DNA of 20,449 nt. Origin: Candidatus Cardinium hertigii. GTDB lineage: Bacteria; Bacteroidota; Bacteroidia; Cytophagales_A; Amoebophilaceae. Below, piece by piece: positions 15,271-20,449 of this stretch (positions are counted from its first letter, which is position 1; every line of letters begins with the position of its first letter). The notes beneath the pieces were generated by a model, which was not told the DNA's origin, searched no databases, and was given only the letters and a program-made list of their open reading frames with translations. The translations under genes were made by a program, and so were the position numbers. Where the stretch lies: positions 12,345 through 32,793 of the forward strand of contig NZ_RARA01000019.1 in assembly GCF_003788695.1 (NCBI RefSeq). The letters are read 5' to 3'.

Positions 15271-16491
15271 TTATCCAATCAAACCACCACCATCTGGGAT
15301 TAAACAGTATCCTCTTCGTCGGATAACGGGGGAGATATGGGAGTTATATATTATTAAACCAAGTTCATCAGAGTTATATTCTTTAATTTTTATTTCTACT
15401 TGTATATTAGATCTTGCTTTATTTAGATCTAAGTTGTTTTGCATCATGGTGCGTATACATGCTCTTTGTAACCCATTTTCATGGTACAAGGTATCGTGCG
15501 GATAAGCGATTTCTGAATTAAACCAATCAACTAAGTTTCTTGAACCCTTAGGACCCCAGCACGAAACTTTACGTATTTTTGTATCGCTTAACGTAGCAAG
15601 CAATTCTTTCATGCTTTCTAAATCCCAAGAGCTAAAACCATATGTACAAAAATTCAAACTATCAACGGCGGTGTGCTGAAGTGAAGAGAATGCTGTACGT
15701 AAGGTGGGCAATGCTACTGCATCTAAATTATTGCCATCTAAATGTAAGCAACGTATAGCTGTATTATTCTTAAGTGCAGAAAGTAGGGGAACTATATTAT
15801 CTGCTATATGGTTACCAAACAGTTCCAATTTTTCAATCTTAGTATCCTTGAGTTTAGAAAATGCTGTATCCAATAGCTCCGCTTGGACCCGGCCTAAATT
15901 ATTCCCAGATAAATCTAATTCACGCAGCGTTTTGTTATTCACAAGTGCAGAAAGTAGGTGAACTACATTATTTGCTAAATGGTTATCCTGCAGTTCCAAT
16001 TTTTCAATCTTTGTATCCTTGAGTTTAGAAAATGCTGTATTCAATAGCTCTGCTTGTACTGCGCCTAAATCAGCTCCTTCTAGCTTTAGGCTATGAACAG
16101 CTGTACCTTTAAGAGCAGTAAATATCGCATCAAGATATTCACCTGATGGATTTTCAGAAGAGCAATGTACGGTAAGCTCGGAGCACGGTGCCTTACACAG
16201 GTAAGCTACCAGCCTGACCAGTAGATTTTGTAACTGCAAAGTGGATACGTATTTTCTATGTAGCTTATCCAAGTATATACATATACCGATATTCGGTTGA
16301 CCACTCCAGCACCAGCATCTATTATTTTCATTGACCAATTGCATGAGTTCCAGATCATTAATTTTTTCTTTATTTTCAAATAAATCTGTTGTTGAACTGC
16401 TTGCCAATGCCATGTCGTTTGAAGTACCTATACCTTGCCGTACTTTGGTACATCCATTGAAGACTAGGAAAAAAATTAGTAAAAAATACAT
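15271..16491 (-). CDS. Secreted leucine-rich-repeat protein
   Basis: A 406-residue protein with a hydrophobic N-terminus (MYFLLIFFLVFNGCTK), either a signal peptide or a lipoprotein signal with Cys14. The body (about residues 100-300) is a leucine-rich-repeat array of the ribonuclease-inhibitor type, with 28-residue units such as TLRELDLSGNNLGRVQAELLDTAF and TKIEKLELFGNHIADNIVPLLSAL. Two adjacent 56-residue double units are nearly identical at DNA level (168-bp period), so the array has grown by tandem duplication. The C-terminal 100 residues are not repetitive. LRR proteins of this kind are common in intracellular symbionts as putative host-protein binders. The actual target is unknown. ATG at 16491 is the chosen start. 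Confidence 0.8.
   Translation of the reverse strand: MYFLLIFFLVFNGCTKVRQGIGTSNDMALASSSTTDLFENKEKINDLELMQLVNENNRCWCWSGQPNIGICIYLDKLHRKYVSTLQLQNLLVRLVAYLCKAPCSELTVHCSSENPSGEYLDAIFTALKGTAVHSLKLEGADLGAVQAELLNTAFSKLKDTKIEKLELQDNHLANNVVHLLSALVNNKTLRELDLSGNNLGRVQAELLDTAFSKLKDTKIEKLELFGNHIADNIVPLLSALKNNTAIRCLHLDGNNLDAVALPTLRTAFSSLQHTAVDSLNFCTYGFSSWDLESMKELLATLSDTKIRKVSCWGPKGSRNLVDWFNSEIAYPHDTLYHENGLQRACIRTMMQNNLDLNKARSNIQVEIKIKEYNSDELGLIIYNSHISPVIRRRGYCLIPDGGGLIG
15812..16070. repeat. 168-bp tandem duplication inside the LRR gene
   Basis: A block of about 90 bp at 15812-15900 recurs nearly unchanged at 15982-16070. Both include AGTTCCAATTTTTCAATCTT and a common TGAGTTTAGAAAATGCTGTA run. The period equals two 28-residue LRR units. 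Confidence 0.75.
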
Positions 16492-16522
16492 AATTGGTTT
16501 TTTAAATTAAATATATTAGGCT

Positions 16523-16777
16523 CTATAGCATAGAAACGGCTACTGCTTGATTTTTTGGATTGCTTTTTTGATCAAACAAAAAACTAGAGCTAGGAAAAGC
16601 ACAAGATAGTTGTTCCTGACAAGAAAAGTTACTTACCAATCCCTCTATGGTTAAATGAATAGCGTTGGTTAAGCCGGCTATCCCACCAGCTATCATAATA
16701 ATTCCCATTGAAAACATGTAAAAAAATCTAATATAGATACATAGCTGGTAAAATCGTTCTGATTTACTGAAATACAA
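16523..16777 (-). CDS. Possible small membrane protein or gene remnant
   Basis: The 84-codon frame begins with TTG. An internal ATG gives a shorter product starting MFSMGIIMIAGGIAGL. One hydrophobic helix is visible. The last 25 codons (FLFDQKSNPKNQAV...) resemble translated element DNA (the TTGATCAAAAAA... hairpin region), so its 3' end is repeat-derived. No family is recognised. It may be a pseudogene fragment. Confidence 0.25.
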   Translation of the reverse strand: MYFSKSERFYQLCIYIRFFYMFSMGIIMIAGGIAGLTNAIHLTIEGLVSNFSCQEQLSCAFPSSSFLFDQKSNPKNQAVAVSML

Positions 16778-16922
16778 TTTTATAAAATATATAGTTAATA
16801 ACCAAAATGGAAACAGTCTCTAGTAGCCGTTTGTTTGCATGGAATATATTGATTATGAATTTAATATTGGCAAATAATTTTATTCAGCTTAACAAATAAT
16901 TTTATTTAGCTTATTTTTCATC

Positions 16923-17062
16923 GTATCCGTTCAGTGGTGTGACCTATGCGTATCCGTGTTCGTCAATTAGCAATAGTGCCATAATAGAATATTATAAAAA
17001 AGGCGCCTTGAAAAAACTGTGGAAAGAAAAGAAGGGAAAAAAATCAAAAGAAAATCACTTCA
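16923..17062 (+). mobile_element. GTATCCGTTCA element, right-end fragment
   Basis: It begins GTATCCGTTCAGTGGTGTGA and continues through the CAATAGTGCCATAATA and GGCGCCTTGAAAAAACTGTG blocks to AAAATCACTT. The order matches 3094-3212 (the AAAAAACTG sub-family). It is cut off at about 17062, exactly where a 22-bp sequence repeated near 18749 begins. An inserted TATCCGTGTTCG also occurs in the copy at 11662-12036. Confidence 0.65.
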
Positions 17063-17083
17063 AGGCCGTTGCAATAGACAATT
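17062..17083 (+). repeat. 22-bp inverted repeat, left arm, flanking the transporter gene
   Basis: The 22 bp starting AAGGCCGTTGCAATAGACA are repeated perfectly, in inverted orientation, at 18749-18770. The two arms enclose the 1.2-kb transporter gene. Confidence 0.7.
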
Positions 17084-17112
17084 TAAAATTATACATAGAA
17101 GCAGTACGCGAC

Positions 17113-17280
17113 GTATCCGTTCACTTGCGTAGCAGCCATATTTTTTAGATTATAGCAAATGGCCAATATTTAATAAATATTTATTAATTTTTAATAATTG
17201 ATGATTTTATCAATTTTTAAGAAATTACTTCTTTTCTTTTAAAGCTATTTGTTTGCTTGTTTGCTTGTTTGCTTGAACAA
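17113..17280 (-). mobile_element. GTATCCGTTCA element, left-end fragment
   Basis: It begins GTATCCGTTCACTTGCGTAG and follows the copy at 11662 through ATTATAGCAAATGGCCAATA to the AAAGCTATTTGTTTGCTTG region, where a GTTTGCTT stretch is tandemly repeated. It then decays. It is preceded by the opposite-end fragment at 16923, so this is a rearranged pair, not one element. The whole gap 16778-17469 holds only such fragments and no supported gene. Confidence 0.65.
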
Positions 17281-17469
17281 AGCCAGTGTCGTGAGCAGAA
17301 ACTAAAAAACTTTATATGATTTTTTATACGAGTGTTTGATCGCTTACACGCTTTTTGATCAAGCAAAAAATGTGGAAAAAATACCCTTAAAACAATAGAA
17401 CTATTAAACAATTTGAACATATAAAGCAGTACTAATTACGTTAGGTGAAAGATTAACACAATTATATTA

Positions 17470-18684
17470 ATGATTCATAACCATATTTTTTCCTATTGTT
17501 TATTCTTTTTAGGATATGTATTACTCTCGTTAGCAAGACAAACTATCCCAATTGTTTTGCCTTTGCTAATAAACCTTGTTTATACAGATCCTCTAGCATT
17601 AAGTTATTTTTTTGCATGGTATTCTTTTTTTTATGGGATTTTTAAATTTGTAAACGGAATAATAATGGACTTAAAAAATTGTCCATTATTTATGTTTGGC
17701 TTAGGTCATATTATTTCCGGATTAGCCACTATTAGTATCCCGTTTTTATATAAAAACCTAATTTTATTATTATTTGTATTAATGTTATTAGCTTGGGCAC
17801 AAGCAATGGGCTGGCCAGCTATTACAAAATTTATAATCAAAAATTTTGATAGTTGTGCTATGGCATCACTATGGGGAATCATGAGCGTATCTCATCAACT
17901 CGGTTCTTGTGTAGGCTTAATTTTACTACCAAGTATCATCAGATATAGCATCAAAAATGTATTCTTATATAGTGGTTCTTTATGTTTATTTTTTGGGATT
18001 TATATAATCCTGCATGCTAGCTTCAGCAGAAAAAAAAGCCATCTTCGTCATCTTGCTACCTACCAAGCACCTATTTCTACAGGTCAAGCGCGTAAGTTGT
18101 TAAAATTTTTTGTCGATATGAAAATTTCATCTTCTATTCTTCTGCTATGTTGCGCTACTTTTTGTGTTTATATTGTAAATATGGGCATTTTCTTTTGGTT
18201 TCCTTTAATCTTAAAAGATATATTACAGGTATCTCTTTTAAAATCTTCTCTAATAACAGGTATACATGATTTAGGTGGGATGATAGGTGCTTTAATTACA
18301 GGAAAGTTAAGTGACGTATATTTTTCTAAAAAAAGGAATGTACTTGCGGTAATTTATATGCTTATTACCGCATTTATTTTTATTGTAATGAATTTTTATC
18401 AAAACCCTATTTTTTTATACTTGAATGCTGCTTTATCTGGATTTCTTATATGGGGTGTACAAGTACTTACAACTGTTATAGCCACAGAAATTGCACCTAA
18501 AAATAATGTATGTACAATGGTAAGTTTAACAGGGTTATTTGGATACATTTCAACTTCAATATTCTCATGTGTAGTTTTAGGATTAGTTGTCAAATATTTT
18601 GGTAATAACTTTGTGTTTTTATTCTTTTGTATTTGCTCAGTTATTGCATCTATTTGTTTCGCTAGTTTATTAAATAAACACTAA
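17470..18684 (+). CDS. MFS transporter, organophosphate:phosphate antiporter (GlpT/UhpC-like) type
   Basis: A 404-residue polytopic membrane protein with about 12 hydrophobic helices. The N-terminal half carries OPA-family landmarks: FAWYSFFYGIFKFVNGIIMD near helix 2, LLAWAQAMGWPAITKFI (the QGxGWP block) near helix 4, and WGIMSVSHQLGS (the W..SHNxGG block). The C-terminal half has GIHDLGGMIGALITGKLSD (an MFS A-like motif). Family members exchange phosphate for glycerol-3-phosphate, hexose phosphates or related compounds, or sense them (UhpC). The substrate here cannot be told. The DNA is markedly AT-rich and the gene is enclosed by a 22-bp inverted repeat, which hints at separate acquisition. 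It is somewhat shorter than GlpT/UhpT (about 450 residues). Confidence 0.8.
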   Translation: MIHNHIFSYCLFFLGYVLLSLARQTIPIVLPLLINLVYTDPLALSYFFAWYSFFYGIFKFVNGIIMDLKNCPLFMFGLGHIISGLATISIPFLYKNLILLLFVLMLLAWAQAMGWPAITKFIIKNFDSCAMASLWGIMSVSHQLGSCVGLILLPSIIRYSIKNVFLYSGSLCLFFGIYIILHASFSRKKSHLRHLATYQAPISTGQARKLLKFFVDMKISSSILLLCCATFCVYIVNMGIFFWFPLILKDILQVSLLKSSLITGIHDLGGMIGALITGKLSDVYFSKKRNVLAVIYMLITAFIFIVMNFYQNPIFLYLNAALSGFLIWGVQVLTTVIATEIAPKNNVCTMVSLTGLFGYISTSIFSCVVLGLVVKYFGNNFVFLFFCICSVIASICFASLLNKH

Positions 18685-18748
18685 AAATTCAATTTAAGTT
18701 AACAATTGTATACTCAGAAAAGAAAATACATTATTGATGACAAACTTT

Positions 18749-18770
18749 AATTGTCTATTGCAACGGCCTT
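18749..18770 (-). repeat. 22-bp inverted repeat, right arm
   Basis: A perfect inverted copy of 17062-17083. The first stop codon of the BPL_N gene (minus strand, 18755-18757) and its last codons lie inside it. Confidence 0.7.
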
Positions 18771-19582
18771 AGGCTGTTTAAGTCCAAGGCCGCAGGCCTT
18801 GGACGAATATGCTCTGTTTGCTCTATACCTAACATGGTAAGCATTAATGTAGCAAACGCAATGCTTGCTTCTTCATATTTGTGTAAAACCGGAGCAATCT
18901 TTAATAGATATTTGTCATTAAGCGTAAATAATTTATAAGAATATTCAAAATGTACCGCTGATAAAATCACAATGCCATTTTTATATTTAATTTTTAATAT
19001 AGCAGGGAGCATGCTATTATTTCGTTTGTAAAACGCTAAAACATTAACATTATCATATAATGATGTGTTTTTAAAATAGGCCCCCCCATTATAATAAAAA
19101 GCTATTTCATTAAAATTACTGTTTTTTATTACTTCCCTATTTAAGTATAATAGAGCAGCGCGTGCGCCGCTGTTTGTGTGGTAATCATATGTTGCCAAAA
19201 CTGGACCAATCGCTTCGCCTAAAAAAAATGCCAGTTCTCTTTTTCCTATAACTTCTAATGGACCACCTGCATCGAATCGAATAAAGCTAGATGCGTAATA
19301 GGCTCCTGCACATATGCCAAGATAACTTCCGCCATTTTCTATATACTTTTTAATCGTACGATTGCCTGCTCCATTTAGTTTTTTGGCATAGGGAATATCT
19401 GCTCCTCCCGGCATCACGAACAAAGCAGCATTTTTTGTCCATGTTTCTTTTATAATTTCTTGAGCGTTAATACATTGCAGTTTATAAGCGGGTGCTATAT
19501 CGCTTAATGTATATACAGTTTGCCGTAGTGACTCCGTACTAACTCCATCATCATTATATAAGTATATATACCGTAGTGACAT
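18755..19582 (-). CDS. Stand-alone BPL_N (biotin-protein-ligase N-terminal, glutamine-amidotransferase-like) protein
   Basis: A 275-residue protein of the class I amidotransferase-like fold found at the N-terminus of eukaryotic-type biotin protein ligases (BPL_N). Visible features are FVMPGGADIPY (55-65), the nucleophile elbow GSYLGICAGAYYAS with Cys91, and a candidate His-Glu pair in AVHFE (His211, Glu213). No biotin-ligase catalytic domain follows, so it is not a ligase. The true function of stand-alone versions is unknown. The frame opens with TTG at 19594, but the ATG at 19582 is preferred. The last 16 or so residues (RPRPAALDLNSLRPLQ) are encoded by repeat DNA, including a perfect hairpin at 18782-18804. 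A 7-base C run (19081-19087; G on the coding strand) lies within the gene. No neighbouring biotin-synthesis genes are visible. Confidence 0.8.
   Translation of the reverse strand: MSLRYIYLYNDDGVSTESLRQTVYTLSDIAPAYKLQCINAQEIIKETWTKNAALFVMPGGADIPYAKKLNGAGNRTIKKYIENGGSYLGICAGAYYASSFIRFDAGGPLEVIGKRELAFFLGEAIGPVLATYDYHTNSGARAALLYLNREVIKNSNFNEIAFYYNGGAYFKNTSLYDNVNVLAFYKRNNSMLPAILKIKYKNGIVILSAVHFEYSYKLFTLNDKYLLKIAPVLHKYEEASIAFATLMLTMLGIEQTEHIRPRPAALDLNSLRPLQ
18782..18804. repeat. Perfect 23-bp palindrome in the 3' end of the BPL_N gene
   Basis: GTCCAAGGCC, GCA loop, GGCCTTGGAC: a 10-bp GC-rich stem with a 3-base loop. Related sequence (GGCTTGCAGCCTTGGGCTCAA) forms the centre of the mobile element at 11662-12036. 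It is translated as part of the protein tail and may also act as a terminator-like hairpin. Confidence 0.65.
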
Positions 19583-19798
19583 TGGAAAAAGCAATAATAT
19601 TATACGGCGTATAGGTAGCTATAGCAATTGTAAATTGTAACAAATACAGCCTTTTTATAAGGTAACTATAAAATAGTCGTTGTGCATAAAATTATAAAAC
19701 ACATCATGTCATGCATATGACGCTATCCATTAGTGAACGAATAGATACTAACCCATTGAGGCATACGGTATGCCTCAATTATCGCAGGGAATAAGCCG

Positions 19799-20449
19799 CT
19801 ATAAACACTGTTTAAGTGTACGAATAAAAGAGATATCAAGTCCAGTAATATGCGCAATAAGGGTATGATCCATATTATTAGCTAACATCTTTTGTGCTAT
19901 TTCAGCTTTTTCTTTCTCTATACCTTTCTCTATACCTTTCTCTATACCTTTCTCTATACCTTTCTCTATACCTTTCTCTATACCTTTCTCTATACCTTTC
20001 TCTATACCTTTCTCTATACCTTTCTCCATACCTTGTATGATCCCTTGTTGCATCCCTTCATCAATATATTTTTGCGCAATGGTTCGCATAATCGTAACGG
20101 TTTCTTCTTTAGATAAATGACTGGAAATGATCCGTTCTAATTCTTTCTGTTGCGCTTCTGGTAACTTTGCATCAGTATACCATAATAACGCCTTTATACA
20201 AAGATAATTTTTTTCTTTATCTATTAGAACGGCATATGGGCATTTTGACAAAAGTTCTGCCCATACTTTTAACAAATCCCGTTTATGAATGTATTTGAGC
20301 ATATATTCAAACATACCCAACTGTTTTTTCTTTAGGATCTCATCTTCTGGCATGCTTTGTAAATCAATCAGCTGATAATCTTCTGTCATGAGTTTTTTAG
20401 CGTGTTCAGGATGGCTAAACAATTGCCATAAATTTCTGGGTGCATTATA
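19799..20449 (-). CDS. Rpn-family (PD-(D/E)XK nuclease/transposase-like) protein, N-terminus outside window
   Basis: The minus-strand frame stays open to the window edge (…YNAPRNLWQLFSHPEHAKKLM), so the N-terminus, which would hold the nuclease core, is missing. The visible part matches the C-terminal half of Rpn-type proteins (recombination-promoting nucleases, formerly 'transposase_31'): NAPRNLWQL, YQLIDLQSMPEDEILKKKQLGMFEYMLKYIHKRD. A run of GxEKG repeats follows (GMQQGIIQGMEKG, then GIEK nine times), then the terminal helix LANNMDHTLIAHITGLDISFIRTL. Homologues cut DNA and promote recombination, and they are numerous in Amoebophilaceae-type genomes. Activity cannot be judged without the N-terminal domain. 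Confidence 0.85.
   Translation of the reverse strand, partial: YNAPRNLWQLFSHPEHAKKLMTEDYQLIDLQSMPEDEILKKKQLGMFEYMLKYIHKRDLLKVWAELLSKCPYAVLIDKEKNYLCIKALLWYTDAKLPEAQQKELERIISSHLSKEETVTIMRTIAQKYIDEGMQQGIIQGMEKGIEKGIEKGIEKGIEKGIEKGIEKGIEKGIEKGIEKEKAEIAQKMLANNMDHTLIAHITGLDISFIRTLKQCL
19913..20032 (-). repeat. 12-bp tandem array in the Rpn gene
   Basis: Nine perfect copies of TTTCTCTATACC (plus strand) at 19913-20020, and a tenth with one change at 20021-20032. On the coding strand this is GIEK repeated nine times after GMEK. The unit is a multiple of three, so expansion or contraction would keep the frame. Confidence 0.95.

Noticed and set aside
16939..17148. 69-codon plus-strand frame
   Set aside because: It is a translation of mobile-element fragments (the GGCGCCTTGAAAAAACTG block and the next GTATCCGTTCA end), not a gene.
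19913..20032. CRISPR-like periodic array
   Set aside because: The 12-bp units are directly adjacent with no spacers and lie in frame in a coding gene.
19892..20116. Plus-strand frame with repeated Thr-Phe-Leu-Tyr
   Set aside because: It is the opposite strand of the 12-bp array in the Rpn gene.

Overview
The window looks like part of the chromosome of an AT-rich, reduced, repeat-laden intracellular Bacteroidota. The Amoebophilaceae are the best fit, most likely a 'Candidatus Cardinium'-type arthropod symbiont. Four things point there: LspA, CvpA, omega-type RNA polymerase and DUF6452/DUF6048-like proteins of Bacteroidota character; no Shine-Dalgarno pattern before genes; Rpn/PD-(D/E)XK nuclease, leucine-rich-repeat and Pro/Ser-rich proteins typical of such symbionts; and a free-standing BPL_N protein. 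The genus is inferred from protein character, not proven. No rRNA, tRNA or CRISPR array is visible.

Layout. Positions 1-3135 hold two disordered, Ser/Asp/Glu- and proline-rich proteins, which are effector-like; the first is cut by the window edge. About 1 kb of non-coding DNA lies between them. Positions 3432-5914 (minus strand) carry lysS followed by accD; this AccD has lost all four zinc-ribbon cysteines. Positions 6165-8958 (plus) form an envelope and transcription block: an OstA/LptA-like protein, BamD and the omega-like RNA polymerase subunit. A repeat-filled gap follows. Positions 9523-12878 (plus) hold a DUF6452-like lipoprotein overlapping a DUF6048-like outer-membrane protein, then two lspA paralogues separated by a mobile repeat. 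Positions 13216-15187 encode a probable beta-barrel outer-membrane protein and a CvpA-family protein. Positions 15271-16491 (minus) encode a secreted LRR protein. Positions 16500-17470 are a graveyard of repeat fragments. They are followed by an OPA-type MFS transporter (plus), a BPL_N amidotransferase-like protein (minus) and an Rpn-family nuclease (minus, cut by the window edge) with a perfect 12-bp tandem repeat.

The dominant unexplained structure is a family of non-autonomous repeats. A roughly 330-375 bp element has terminal inverted repeats GTATCCGTTCA / TGAACGGATAC, a terminator-like hairpin and a long internal palindrome. At least seven full, partial or solo-end copies are present. 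One copy, 11662-12036, has a candidate 7-bp target duplication. A second, 92-bp element with perfect 19-bp inverted ends is inserted twice, both times at the same position inside the terminal repeat of the larger element, each copy with its own 10-bp target duplication. The repeats supply the 3' end and stop codon of a large effector-like gene, and similar repeat DNA forms the tail of the BPL_N gene, so they appear to remodel protein C-termini.

Functionally the core genes centre on the cell envelope: OstA/LptA-like, BamD, LspA, several lipoproteins and outer-membrane proteins, and fatty-acid synthesis through AccD. The remainder suits host interaction (LRR and Pro/Ser-rich proteins) and nutrient import (sugar- or organophosphate-type transporter).
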